Shown: positions 8,751 through 17,615 of the stretch, one piece after another
How the letters are laid out: the number at the start of each line of letters is the position of its first letter
Numbering within the stretch: position 1 is the stretch's first letter
From: Swaminathania salitolerans
Lineage (GTDB): Bacteria; Pseudomonadota; Alphaproteobacteria; Acetobacterales; Acetobacteraceae
Length of the DNA: 64,000 nucleotides
Reading direction: 5' to 3'
Assembly (NCBI RefSeq): GCF_007988945.1
Contig: NZ_BJVC01000002.1
Coordinates: 124,001-188,000 of the forward strand
The notes under the pieces: generated by a model
Told to the model about the DNA's origin: nothing
What the model saw: only the letters and a program-made list of their open reading frames with translations
Database searches by the model: none
Translations under genes and position numbers: made by a program

Positions 8751-9503
8751 TCAGAATGCCTTCAACCCGCCCGTCACCGCCTGATAGGTCGTGATTGCGA
8801 GGGTCGTCGGCTCGAAGGGCTTGGTGATGATGAAGGATGGCTCCTCCTGTTCGCCTGTCAGGAGACGTTCCGGATAGGCCGTGACGAAAATGACCGGAGC
8901 CTGATGGTCCTTCATGATGCGCCCTACGGCGTGCATGCCATCTCCACCGCCGCCGAGATTGATGTCGGCAAGAATGAGACCGGGCCGGGTTTCCCTGGCG
9001 ATACGCACCGCATCGGCCTCCGTATAGGCAACGCCGGCGACATGATGACCGCATTGCAGAACGACGTCCTGGATATCCATCGCGATGATCGGTTCATCCT
9101 CGATGATGAGGACGCTGGTCTCGGCAACGGAGCGCAGGCCCTCATTGGCTGCCGCAATCTCGGTCAGAACCTCCCTCTCGGTGCAATCGAGTATGAGCGC
9201 CACAGCCGGGAGAGGGACCTCCTCGAGTGAGGTGAGAAGAAGGACGAGACGATGGGTCAGGCTGAGCGACGATCCTTGCTCATCGCCCGATAATCTGCTG
9301 CGGAAAGCCGCGATGATCGCCCTGTAGAGGCGAAACCGCGCTCCGAGATCATGCCCGGACGAGCCGGATCCGCCCGAGGCGAGGGAGCGGATCGCGCGTG
9401 CGACCAGCTGATCGCCCTGCGACTGACTTCCCTCCAGGGCTCTTGCAAAACGTCGCGCAAAGGGCAAGGCTTGCATGAGGTCTTGGCGCTCTGCATCGAC
9501 CAT
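8751..9503 (-). CDS. phyR: PhyR, general stress response anti-anti-sigma response regulator
   Basis: A 250-residue protein with an N-terminal sigma-like domain (about 1-120, beginning MVDAERQDLMQALPFARRFA) that mimics EcfG. A C-terminal receiver domain (about 130-250) has the acidic pair in IIEDEP, phospho-acceptor Asp180 in LILADINL, Thr208 and Lys228. When phosphorylated, PhyR binds NepR and frees EcfG to transcribe stress genes. The frame stays open far upstream, but the ATG at 9503 gives the known length and N-terminus; longer versions run antisense to ecfG. It is divergent from the first sigma gene. Confidence 0.93.
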   Translation of the reverse strand: MVDAERQDLMQALPFARRFARALEGSQSQGDQLVARAIRSLASGGSGSSGHDLGARFRLYRAIIAAFRSRLSGDEQGSSLSLTHRLVLLLTSLEEVPLPAVALILDCTEREVLTEIAAANEGLRSVAETSVLIIEDEPIIAMDIQDVVLQCGHHVAGVAYTEADAVRIARETRPGLILADINLGGGGDGMHAVGRIMKDHQAPVIFVTAYPERLLTGEQEEPSFIITKPFEPTTLAITTYQAVTGGLKAF

Positions 9504-9674
9504 TTGAAAACGAAGCTCCGAATTAATTCCCGCAATAAACGCGACAGGCGTCGACACGATGGCATCTTTTCGGGGTTCAGCAAAGAGGAATGCTTTGAAA
9601 CACGCCGCGAGAAACGAGCCCTGAGCCCGCGACCCAGCGACGAAGCCCGAGCGGACCGGGTCTCCGGCGATGCT

Positions 9675-10178
9675 GTGCGGCGCGGGCTGTCGGCACATCT
9701 GGTCGATCTGCGCGGTTTTGCCCGCTATCTCACACGGGACGTTCCGGCCGCCGACGATCTGGTGCAGGAAACGGTGGTGAGAGCGCTCGCATCCCGCAGC
9801 CAGTTCGTGGACGGCACGAATCTGAAAGCCTGGCTTTTCACGATCCTCAGAAATCTCTTCTATGAGCAGAGACGTCGCCATGTGCGTGAAACGGAGATCC
9901 TCTCTACGATCTCCCTCGAGACGGAGGAGAGCGGGCAGGAGAGCAGCGGGATGCGGGATCAGGTCATCGATCTTTCGGCGCTGCTCTGGCAGTTGCCCGA
10001 TCTCCTGCGTGAGGCCCTGATTCTCGTAGGCGCGCAGGAGATGAGCTACGAGGAGGCGGCGATCGTCTGCGATTGTCCCGTCGGCACCATGAAGGCCCGT
10101 GTCTCGCGTGCCCGCTCCAGGCTTGCAGAAATCGCGCAAGTGACCGCCACAGGGTCAGGCGGCATCACGTTCGGTTGA
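9675..10178 (+). CDS. EcfG-type ECF sigma factor (first copy)
   Basis: About 167 residues from a GTG at 9675. Region 2 is visible (HLVDLRGFARYLTRDVPAAD, then DDLVQETVVRALA) and region 4 is EMSYEEAAIVCDCPVGTMKA. These match EcfG, the sigma factor of the alphaproteobacterial general stress response. The position directly divergent from phyR is the classical one for ecfG, although nepR, which normally precedes it, lies 1 kb away here. No ATG exists in frame close to the conserved region, so the start is inferred from family length; its ribosome binding site is weak. Confidence 0.85.
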   Translation: MRRGLSAHLVDLRGFARYLTRDVPAADDLVQETVVRALASRSQFVDGTNLKAWLFTILRNLFYEQRRRHVRETEILSTISLETEESGQESSGMRDQVIDLSALLWQLPDLLREALILVGAQEMSYEEAAIVCDCPVGTMKARVSRARSRLAEIAQVTATGSGGITFG

Positions 10179-10302
10179 CTCATGTGACACCGGATTTCGC
10201 CTGCGTGAAAAATTACGTTCAAAAAATTTCAGTTCGATGCAACCGTCCGGAGATCCGGTTCATTGGTCAGATGAAAAGCCCCGAGCGAAGAAGGATATTC
10301 GC

Positions 10303-10881
10303 ATGTCAAGCTTCCATGACCAGGTCATCCAGATTCTTCCCAAGCTGCGTGTTCAGGCGCTCTCCCTGACGAGAAACCGCTCCGCTGCCGAGGATCTGGT
10401 TCAGGACGCTGTCTGCAATGCCCTCGCCGCACAGGACAGCTTCATCCCCGGTACGAATTTTTCTGCCTGGATGCATCGCATCCTGCGCAACCGGTTCATC
10501 TCCGATCTGCGCAAGCGTCGCGACACGACCGATATCGAGGATGTGCCCGCTTCCTCCTTCGCAAGCAATGCGACCCATGAGGACAGCCTGGCGCTCAAGG
10601 ATCTGTCCCTCGCCCTGTCCCGTCTCCCGTCCGATCAGCGCGAAGCTCTGGTCATGGTCGTGGTTCAGGGCATGAGCTATGAGGCTCTGGCCGAGGCGAC
10701 CGGCTGTGCCGTGGGTACGGCAAAAAGCCGTGTGTTCCGGGCGCGTCGCCAGCTTGAGGCGTGGATGACCGGCGAGCTGCCTGCCAATGACAAGCTCCGG
10801 GTCAAGGTAGCCGCCCTGCGCTCGATGCTCGACGATCGCCGTCGCAAGGGGATCAAGACAGACGATCTTTACTCCCTGTAA
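10303..10881 (+). CDS. EcfG-type ECF sigma factor (second copy)
   Basis: A 192-residue sigma factor with region 2 (IQILPKLRVQALSLTRNRSA, then EDLVQDAVCNALA) and region 4 (GMSYEALAEATGCAVGTAKS). It resembles the first copy but has a 25-30 residue basic C-terminal extension ending KTDDLYSL. The ATG at 10303 has an AAGGA ribosome binding site 7 nt upstream. Lying next to phyR, nepR and a stress kinase, it probably serves the same response. The two sigma factors may divide the regulon or compete for NepR. Which one is the principal EcfG cannot be told from sequence alone. Confidence 0.88.
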   Translation: MSSFHDQVIQILPKLRVQALSLTRNRSAAEDLVQDAVCNALAAQDSFIPGTNFSAWMHRILRNRFISDLRKRRDTTDIEDVPASSFASNATHEDSLALKDLSLALSRLPSDQREALVMVVVQGMSYEALAEATGCAVGTAKSRVFRARRQLEAWMTGELPANDKLRVKVAALRSMLDDRRRKGIKTDDLYSL

Positions 10882-11040
10882 GGGGAATTCCTGTCGGGTG
10901 TGAGCGCGACGGTTCCACCCGTCGGAAAGTCCGGGCGCTGGCAGCGAGACATGAGCGGGGGACGGGCGGCAGCGTCCATTCCACCGCTCTTGTTTTGTGG
11001 CGGGTCTCGCTTCAAGATAAGATGATTAAATTTCGTTAGT

Positions 11041-11065
11041 GGAACTCATGCCGATACCACTAGTT
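11041..11065 (+). promoter_or_regulatory. EcfG-type promoter upstream of nepR
   Basis: GGAAC at 11041-11045, a 17-bp spacer, and GTT at 11063-11065 match the general stress response consensus GGAAC-N16/17-cGTT. It lies about 40 bp before the nepR start, suggesting that nepR is under EcfG feedback control. Confidence 0.7.
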
Positions 11066-11104
11066 AAGGGTGCATGAGTTGAGATCTTTCATTGAGGTGA
11101 TGGC

Positions 11105-11293
11105 ATGAGTGGGGGAAAGGACGGCGCGCCCGAAAAGCCCCGACCGAAATCGGCATCACCGGAAAGCGACAGTCCGTTCGATATCTGGCTGAAGAGGGGA
11201 TTGCATCAGCTGTTCGACGATGTCGCCAACGAGCCTATTCCCGAGGAATTGCTGCGCCTCATCGAGGAGGACCGTGACGATCGTACGTCTTGA
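11105..11293 (+). CDS. nepR: NepR, anti-sigma factor of EcfG
   Basis: A 62-residue protein whose core, LKRGLHQLFDDVANEPIPEE, is the NepR motif of two short helices that clamp EcfG or PhyR. The N-terminal third is polar, charged and probably disordered, as in other NepR proteins. The ATG at 11105 follows a GAGGTG ribosome binding site. It is preceded by an EcfG-type promoter and followed by the kinase gene. In unstressed cells it should hold the sigma factor(s) inactive until phosphorylated PhyR takes it away. Confidence 0.88.
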   Translation: MSGGKDGAPEKPRPKSASPESDSPFDIWLKRGLHQLFDDVANEPIPEELLRLIEEDRDDRTS

Positions 11294-11375
11294 CGCTGTA
11301 TTCCCGGGATATGCTTCCCATTGCGATTTCAGGAAAGAGCGCGGATCTCCCGACGTCGCTTCGGAATAGTGCTGC

Positions 11376-13154
11376 ATGGGGTGGCGTGATCTCGTAAGCG
11401 GAGTGCGTTTTCGCTCCGGTCTGTTCGATACGGTTGGATCACGGGTGATGGCGCTCATCATCTGCACGTCCCTGCCGCTGGCCAGCGTGGCCGGAGGGCT
11501 TGCATGGCACGCCTATCTCGCAACATCGGATAACGCATACGAACGCACGCAAGTCGATGCAATCGACGCACGGCACGAGATTGTCGGCGAGATCGAACAG
11601 GCCCGCACAGCACTCGAGACATTGTCTGATATCGGGCTGCACGAGGATATCGCCGAGCGTGCGTTCCAGCTGGTCCAGTCTGTCAGTCAGCAGCGCTTCT
11701 GCCTGATCGCCCTGTTGGACAGCTCGGGGAAAATCGTCTCCTCCTCCGGCGAGACCAGCGCGAGAGACATGTCCTGCGGGTCCGAGGCATCGACGCGCCA
11801 CGCCGCGCTGGATTCGCTCCGTGCCAGAGAGGAAGACCCGGCCAGTCACACCGACATATTGTTTCTCGGCGGACATCCTTACATCCGGACCCTGCTCGAT
11901 ATCACCTACACCACGGGCGAGGGCGGGCGCGCGCCCGGGCTTCTCGTCTCCGTCAAGCCGATGGTCGGTCTGGACGACGACCGCTTTCGATCCGCCCGGC
12001 ATTTCGAGGAGAGACCCGGCGCAGGTCTGACGGATCTCTGGCTCTACAGCCATTCCACGACGCCACTCCCCCTCACACAGCATCCCGGTCTGCCGACCCC
12101 CTGGTCGGCCGAGGCCCTGACACGGCTCGATCGCGATCTTTCGGCGCATCGGCGTGTGGATCGTTTCCGGCTTGGCATGACGTATTACACGCTGGCACCC
12201 GGCTATGGCCCCGTCAGTATCGTCGCTGTTTCGCGCAGGAGTGAGGAAGAGACGCGCGCATTGCATCTCTTTCTCGCGCGGGTCCTGCTGATCGTCCTGA
12301 TCCTGATGATCGAGCTGCTTCTGGTGGCCCTCGCGGCAAGACGCTATCTGGTCGAACCGCTGGAGAAACTTGCCTCGAGTGTCGCGGATTGGCGCCGCCA
12401 TGGCGTTTTCCAGCCCGATCTGCCGCGCGCGTTACCGCTCGAAATCCGTCAGATGGAGCGTGCCTTCAGTCGTGCAACCCGCCGACTGGATCGCCACGAG
12501 GCCCGGTTGCAGCGCGCGGCGAAGCAACAGGATCTTCTGATTCGCGAGATTCACCATCGCGTCAAGAACAACCTGCAGATCGTCGCCTCGCTCCTCAATC
12601 TCCAGGCGAACCGCATTCGTCTGCCGGAGGCGAAAGAGGAGTTCCACCTCGTGCGCGACCGGGTGCGTTCTCTCGCGACCCTTCATCGTTATCTCTATCC
12701 CGAGGGGGGGCTCTCCGCGCTCGATATCAGGGCGTTTCTCGAGGAACTCTCGAGTCAGATCTTCACGGCGAACAACAGGATCAACAAGGGGCGCGTCAGT
12801 CTTTCGCTCGATGTCGATCAGGTGCCTGTCACGCCCGATCAGGCCGTACCTATTGCCCTGATCGTCACCGAGATCCTGACCAATGCGCTGCGTTACGCCT
12901 TTCCCGACGAGCGGGAGGGGCGCGTTCGCGTTTCGCTCCATCGCTCGGATGACAACGCGGTCCTCACGCTGGAGGATAACGGGGTGGGTTTCGACGATTC
13001 CTCTCCGGTCATGGGAAAGCGTGAGGGTATCGGACTTCAGCTCGTGCGTGGCTTCGCGCGGCAGCTCGACGGCACGCTCGAAATCGAATCCGGGCAGGGG
13101 ACCCGCTACCGTATCGTCTTCGCCGTACAGGTGGTCAGACGCCATCTCGCCTGA
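11376..13154 (+). CDS. Membrane HWE/HisKA_2 sensor histidine kinase, probable PhyR kinase
   Basis: A 592-residue kinase. A first membrane segment near residues 25-50 (VMALIICTSLPLASVAGGLA) and a second near 303-325 (LLIVLILMIELLLVALAARR) bracket a periplasmic sensor domain of about 250 residues. A HAMP-like linker follows. The dimerisation/phosphotransfer box LIREIHHRVKNNLQ places His394 as the likely phosphorylated residue. The ATPase domain has an N-box (ILTNALRYAF) and G1 (DNGVGFD). HWE/HisKA_2 kinases next to phyR/nepR (PhyK-type) phosphorylate PhyR. What it senses is unknown; the periplasmic part matches no domain I recognise. Confidence 0.85.
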   Translation: MGWRDLVSGVRFRSGLFDTVGSRVMALIICTSLPLASVAGGLAWHAYLATSDNAYERTQVDAIDARHEIVGEIEQARTALETLSDIGLHEDIAERAFQLVQSVSQQRFCLIALLDSSGKIVSSSGETSARDMSCGSEASTRHAALDSLRAREEDPASHTDILFLGGHPYIRTLLDITYTTGEGGRAPGLLVSVKPMVGLDDDRFRSARHFEERPGAGLTDLWLYSHSTTPLPLTQHPGLPTPWSAEALTRLDRDLSAHRRVDRFRLGMTYYTLAPGYGPVSIVAVSRRSEEETRALHLFLARVLLIVLILMIELLLVALAARRYLVEPLEKLASSVADWRRHGVFQPDLPRALPLEIRQMERAFSRATRRLDRHEARLQRAAKQQDLLIREIHHRVKNNLQIVASLLNLQANRIRLPEAKEEFHLVRDRVRSLATLHRYLYPEGGLSALDIRAFLEELSSQIFTANNRINKGRVSLSLDVDQVPVTPDQAVPIALIVTEILTNALRYAFPDEREGRVRVSLHRSDDNAVLTLEDNGVGFDDSSPVMGKREGIGLQLVRGFARQLDGTLEIESGQGTRYRIVFAVQVVRRHLA

Positions 13155-13560
13155 TCTTGCAGTAAGAGGCCATCCGGCAATCCGCTTGATCGAACAGGGT
13201 TCGGTATAGCGGCTCAGACCGTGGTTTCCTGGCGGTTATTACGCACGATAAGCCCATTCCGAAGTTCTTCATTTTTGACATGTTATGTCGCGCAGGCGAC
13301 AGAACGTCCTCGCGAAATGTGCGATGGACCGTCAGGGGCGTTGCGAGGGCTGGGTAAAGGCCGCTGCGTAAGCGAGAGCCAGAGTCCCGGCATGCAAATG
13401 CCAAGATAAAATCTCGAAGAGGTATCCGGTTCGTGCCTTCCCAGGCATCTGGAAGCCAGACCGGAGTTCGATTTTGCTTGTCGGTGGGTTGGGCGATCCC
13501 CGGATCCGATCCTGCCGCAGGGGCACTTCGCACATCCTTTTTCGACCTTGAACGGGAGGA
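13155..13560. other. Intergenic region before the Hint-domain gene
   Basis: About 405 bp with no gene I can support. It contains a small palindrome GACAT-GTT-ATGTC at 13277-13289 and, at the right end, the GGGAGGA ribosome binding site of the next gene. No EcfG-type promoter was found. Confidence 0.4.
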
Positions 13561-15441
13561 ATGAGGCAGGTGACGGACACGACATTCTGGATGAGCTTAC
13601 AAAGCGGCTCCGGAACGACCAAGGAAGGCGAGACGAACACGTTCAATGTGAACAGCAACTGCACTGGATGCTGGGTCGCAGGGACTGCGGGGCAAAACGA
13701 TCCGTTCAATGTCGACGGCACGCTGATTTTCAATCTCGCGGCGGGTGCGAGCGTCTCTCTGGGTGGATGGGGAGACGCGAGTTATCGTGGAGCCATCATC
13801 GGCCAGGGCGGTAAGGTCGAGGTCAACGGAAGCGGGCAACAGGGCACCGTCAACTCCGGAAACACATGGGACACGAGTGGATACTTCAATATCGCCGGGA
13901 AGACTTACAATAACGGAACTATAGATATAAATAATTGCACTCTGTATAACTGGAGTGGCGACTGGCACGGCACAAGCAGCATCACCGGATTCGGAACGAT
14001 CAACCTGACGAATGTGACGCTTGCGAAAGACCAGTACGGCAATCAGGATTGCTACTGGTATTCCTCATTCGTCAACGTTCAAACCCAGACGATCAATCTC
14101 CAGAACTCGCAGATCAGTTTCGGCACAAAGAACGGCGACGGTTCGATCGACGGCGTCAGCATCAATTGCTCAGGCGGCAATAACTACATCGCTTTCAATG
14201 TGGGGATGCAGGACAACGTCAAGGGTCTGTCAATACGCGGTTTCGGCGGGGGCGATATCATCGATTTCGGTTCGCGCGGCTATTCCGACAACGCCACCTA
14301 CGATCCCCAGACCGGCATTCTGACGCTCGCGACCTATAATGCACCCGGAAGTCTGGTCTATCTGCACATCGATATCGGGCTCGGATACGACCCCACGCAG
14401 TTTCATCAGGTAAAAACCTATACGGGTTCGAACGACTACGGCATCCAGTATGACGGGCCGGCTCCGTGCTATCTGGCAGGAACGCTCATCGAGACCGATA
14501 CCGGCATGAAGCCGGTCGAAATCCTGCGCCCGGGGGATATCGTGCTCGCGATCGAAGGCGATCGTCGCATCGGGCGTCGTGTTCTCTGGGCGGGCAAGAC
14601 CCGGATCGAGCGCGACGAACCTGCCGACCGGCGCGCATTGGCCACTGCGCCGGTCGTGATCCGTCGCAACGCGCTTGCGCCGGAGGTTCCGTTCAGGGAT
14701 CTCCATGTGACAGCCGAGCATTGTCTCTTTCTCTCGGGCGGGTTCGTACCGGCCAGAATGCTGGTCAATGGAATATCCATATCCCACGATACCGAGCGCG
14801 GGAGCTACGATGTGTATCATATCGAGCTTGAAAAGCATTCCGTCATCAATGCCAACGGGGCGTTGTCGGAGTCCTTCCTCGATACGGGTCATGTCAGGCT
14901 CGGCAAAGCCGGTTCGAAAGTGCAGGAATGGGGCAGGGATTCCTGTCATCCCCTGCGTACGGACAGGGATTTCGTCGAGCCCCTGCACCGCAGGCTCATG
15001 TCTCTCGCGGGCGGTCGCGAGGAGCGCGCAGTTCAGAGAGCACCGCAGGAGATCGCCCTGCTCGTGAATGGCGCACGACGGGTCGCTCCGCTGCGTCGCA
15101 GTGGCAATACCGTGGTTTTCTCGCTCGAGGGTCCTGTCCACAGTTTGAGCCTGCTGGCAACGACGGTGGTCCCGGGTGAGAGTATCGGTCCTTATGTCGA
15201 TGACAGGCGCGAGCTCGGCGTTCTGGTCGGTGAGATCCATCTTTTTTCACCGACCAGGACCGTCAGCTATACCAGACATCTCGAGGGCGGAGCGCTGCAG
15301 GGCTGGCACGATCACGAGAACACCACCTGTCGCTGGACCGGCGGTCGGGCGGAGCTGCCCGGGCTTCACAGCGATGGAGAATGCTGCCTCGTCTCGCTCG
15401 TGATCATGGATGGCGCAGTGCCGGATACTCTCGCCGCCTGA
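13561..15441 (+). CDS. Hint-domain (Hedgehog/intein-like) surface protein
   Basis: A protein of up to 626 residues. Residues 1-300 are rich in Asn, Gly, Ser and Thr with repeating beta-strand patterns (for example NNGTIDINNCTLYNWSGDWH), like a beta-helix passenger. A Hint_2 domain begins at Cys303 (PCYLAGTLIETDTGMKPVEI), followed by the block-B type TAEH (LHVTAEHCLFLSGG) and SVINANGALSESF. Hint domains can cleave themselves at the leading Cys, and this architecture is frequent in Acetobacteraceae. No classical signal peptide is visible, so export route is unclear. The ATG at 13561 sits too close to GGGAGGA; GTG at 13570 has better spacing and may be the true start. Confidence 0.8.
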   Translation: MRQVTDTTFWMSLQSGSGTTKEGETNTFNVNSNCTGCWVAGTAGQNDPFNVDGTLIFNLAAGASVSLGGWGDASYRGAIIGQGGKVEVNGSGQQGTVNSGNTWDTSGYFNIAGKTYNNGTIDINNCTLYNWSGDWHGTSSITGFGTINLTNVTLAKDQYGNQDCYWYSSFVNVQTQTINLQNSQISFGTKNGDGSIDGVSINCSGGNNYIAFNVGMQDNVKGLSIRGFGGGDIIDFGSRGYSDNATYDPQTGILTLATYNAPGSLVYLHIDIGLGYDPTQFHQVKTYTGSNDYGIQYDGPAPCYLAGTLIETDTGMKPVEILRPGDIVLAIEGDRRIGRRVLWAGKTRIERDEPADRRALATAPVVIRRNALAPEVPFRDLHVTAEHCLFLSGGFVPARMLVNGISISHDTERGSYDVYHIELEKHSVINANGALSESFLDTGHVRLGKAGSKVQEWGRDSCHPLRTDRDFVEPLHRRLMSLAGGREERAVQRAPQEIALLVNGARRVAPLRRSGNTVVFSLEGPVHSLSLLATTVVPGESIGPYVDDRRELGVLVGEIHLFSPTRTVSYTRHLEGGALQGWHDHENTTCRWTGGRAELPGLHSDGECCLVSLVIMDGAVPDTLAA

Positions 15442-15486
15442 TCGGCTCGCGGCCCGATCCGGCTCCTGTCCGGATCAACGGAAACA

Positions 15487-15517
15487 CCCCCTTCCGCCGA
15501 AACTATCCGGAAGGGGG
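15487..15517. terminator. Hairpin after the Hint-domain gene
   Basis: A perfect 10-bp inverted repeat (CCCCCTTCCG / CGGAAGGGGG) with an 11-nt loop, 45 bp after the stop. There is no T-run, so termination is probable but unproven. Confidence 0.5.
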
Positions 15518-15747
15518 CGGGATCGGCCGTCTCGACTTGCTCCGGTATCGGGCGTTTCGGGCCGATCCGGATCCGCCTCGATCGCGCAAAATGCGCCGGG
15601 CAATGAGGGACAGGCAGGGTGATCGCAAAGCCGATCCCTGTCCCGAGCACCACCACGTGCCTCCCCCCCCTGTTTGAAGAAACAAAAAACGGGCCCGAAC
15701 GCCGCCTCTTCCAGAAGGCAGGCGTTATCGGGAACGATGTATGGGAG

Positions 15748-16503
15748 ATGGCTGAAAAACTTATGACTATTATCGAGGAAATCTGTACCCTCAATCCCTG
15801 GTTCGCGTCTCTGGACCCGGAGATACAGAAGGAGCTTTGCGAGGATATCTCCATACGCCCCCTGTCGAAGGACGAGTTTCTGTACCGGCAGGGACAGGCA
15901 ATCACTCATATCGCCATCGTCCGGAGCGGATCTCTCTGGGCCGAGCGCTCGTCGTCGGAAGGGCGCAATCACGTCATGGCTGTGATGGGCCCCGGCTTTC
16001 TGGGGCATGTCGAATGGCTCGTTGCCGATACGCGCTCGCGATACGATGTCAGGGCAAGCAGTATCTCGGAGGTATTCATTCTGCCGCTTGACGGTATCCG
16101 GGCATGTCTCGCACGAAGCCCGGAACTGCAGCGCGGGGTACTCGAGCTGCTGGCCCGTTCTCATGCGCTTCTGGAGGAGTTCCAGTTCGTGATGGCCGTT
16201 TACGGCAATCTCGAGAAAGTCGCCTGGTTTCTGAGCATCGCCGTCAGCGGGTATTGCGGGCTGTGCAAGCCCAATCGCGTGGTTCCCGTCTCGCAGATGA
16301 TCATCGCGGAAAACATGGCCATGTCGCGTCAGACGATCAACCGGATGATCCGCGAACTGAGCGACGCAAAGACGATCGTCGCGCGCCGCGAGCATATCGA
16401 GGTGCTCGATCCGGCGGCGCTCGACGGAATCTGTTCATTCCGTCAGGAAATGTTCCTGAGGGATTTCCCCGAACATCGTGATCTGCCCAGGGACGGAGGC
16501 TGA
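15748..16503 (+). CDS. Crp/Fnr family transcriptional regulator
   Basis: A 251-residue regulator with an N-terminal cyclic-nucleotide-binding-type beta barrel (about 25-140, with IRPLSKDEFLYRQGQAITHI) and a long dimerisation helix. A C-terminal winged HTH contains ENMAMSRQTINRMIRELSDA, as in Crp/Fnr proteins. The cysteines do not form the N-terminal Fnr cluster pattern, so an iron-sulfur oxygen sensor is unlikely. The start is uncertain between ATG 15748 and ATG 15763; a GGGAG lies just upstream of the first. It is convergent with mesD, separated by two hairpins. Ligand and targets are unknown. Confidence 0.85.
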   Translation: MAEKLMTIIEEICTLNPWFASLDPEIQKELCEDISIRPLSKDEFLYRQGQAITHIAIVRSGSLWAERSSSEGRNHVMAVMGPGFLGHVEWLVADTRSRYDVRASSISEVFILPLDGIRACLARSPELQRGVLELLARSHALLEEFQFVMAVYGNLEKVAWFLSIAVSGYCGLCKPNRVVPVSQMIIAENMAMSRQTINRMIRELSDAKTIVARREHIEVLDPAALDGICSFRQEMFLRDFPEHRDLPRDGG

Positions 16504-16511
16504 ACAACGGA

Positions 16512-16577
16512 GAAGGGCGGTCGCCCTTCGAAAGCCGAAACGGATCCCGCGCCTGGATCGGCAGTCAGGCGCGGGAT
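16512..16577. terminator. Two hairpins between convergent crp-like gene and mesD
   Basis: GAAGGGCG-GT-CGCCCTTC at 16512-16529, then a perfect 12-bp stem ATCCCGCGCCTG / CAGGCGCGGGAT at 16544-16577. They lie between two convergent genes and probably act as a bidirectional terminator. Confidence 0.6.
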
Positions 16578-16583
16578 GTCTCG

Positions 16584-17615
16584 TCAGAGGCCGGTCAGGT
16601 CCCGGCGTACGATCGCGGCGCCTGCCGCGAGCGCGGCGAGCTTGCCGCGGGCCACGGTGCGGGAGAGCGGTGCCATACCGCAATTGGTGCAGGGATAAAG
16701 ATCGTCTGCATCGACATAATTCAGGGCCTTCCGAAGGGTGGCGGCCACCTCTTCCGGAGTCTCCACACGATTGCTTGCGACATCTATGGCACCGACCATC
16801 ACCTTCTTCCCGCGGAGGAGTTCGATCAGCTCCATGGGAACATGGGAGTTCTGGCACTCCAGCGACACAAGATCGATACTGGAGGCCTGCAGTGCGGGGA
16901 AAATACGCTCATACTGGCGCCATTCATCACCCAGGGTCTTTTTCCAGTCTGTATTGGCCTTTATACCATAGCCATAGCAGATATGGACGGCGGTACGGCA
17001 CTCGAGCCCTTCGGTGGCCCGTTCGAGCGCGGCAATGCCCCAGTCATTCACCTCATCGAAAAACACATTGAAGGCTGGCTCGTCGAACTGGATGATATCC
17101 ACCCCGGCCCGCACCAGTTCCTTCGCCTCGGCATTGAGAATGGCGGCGAATTCCCAGGCGAGTTTTTCCCGGCTCCTGTAATGGGTGTCATGAAGCGTAT
17201 CGATCATGGTCATGGGGCCGGGCAGGGCCCATTTGATCGGGGCATCGGTTTGCGTGCGCAGGAATCTGGCATCGTCCACGAAAACCGGCGTCTCACGCGC
17301 CACCGCACCGATGACGGTCGGCACGCTGGCCCGATAGCGGTTCCTTATGGTGACGGTCTCGCGCCTCTCGAAATCGACACCGGCCAGATGTTCGATGAAG
17401 GTGGTCACAAAATGCTGGCGCGTCTGCTCGCCGTCGCTGACGATATCGATGCCTGCATTGTGTTGCTCGAGCAGCGAGACGCGCAGGGCGTCCTGCCGCG
17501 CCTCCATCAGTGCCTCGCCCTCCATCTTCCACGGTGACCAGAGAGTTTCGGGCTCGGCGAGCCAGGAAGGCTTGGGGAGGCTGCCAGCCGTCGAAGTCGG
17601 GAGGAGCTTGATCAT
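16584..17615 (-). CDS. mesD: MesD, folate-independent methionine synthase (core-MetE type)
   Basis: A 343-residue protein equal to the C-terminal catalytic barrel of MetE, without the N-terminal folate-binding half. Zinc ligands typical of this barrel are visible: AVHICYGYG (His-x-Cys) and a late Cys in DLYPCTNCGMAPLS. FDEPAFNVFF and KWALPGPMTMIDTLHD match the homocysteine-binding core. Short MetE proteins of the MesD group make methionine without methyl-folate and act with MesX (DUF1852) in an oxygen-dependent way. The mesX gene lies directly upstream with a 4-bp ATGA overlap. Methyl donor unknown. Confidence 0.85.
   Translation of the reverse strand: MIKLLPTSTAGSLPKPSWLAEPETLWSPWKMEGEALMEARQDALRVSLLEQHNAGIDIVSDGEQTRQHFVTTFIEHLAGVDFERRETVTIRNRYRASVPTVIGAVARETPVFVDDARFLRTQTDAPIKWALPGPMTMIDTLHDTHYRSREKLAWEFAAILNAEAKELVRAGVDIIQFDEPAFNVFFDEVNDWGIAALERATEGLECRTAVHICYGYGIKANTDWKKTLGDEWRQYERIFPALQASSIDLVSLECQNSHVPMELIELLRGKKVMVGAIDVASNRVETPEEVAATLRKALNYVDADDLYPCTNCGMAPLSRTVARGKLAALAAGAAIVRRDLTGL

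Noticed and set aside
7338-9230. Long plus-strand open frame (630 codons) opposite uup and phyR
   Set aside because: Spans two unrelated genes on the opposite strand and has no recognisable domain or ribosome binding site.
9504-10139. N-terminal extension of PhyR by 200 residues
   Set aside because: It is antisense to a clear EcfG-type sigma gene, and the ATG at 9503 gives the family N-terminus.
13155-13560. EcfG promoter for the Hint-domain gene
   Set aside because: No GGAAC with a GTT at 16-17 bp on the right strand.
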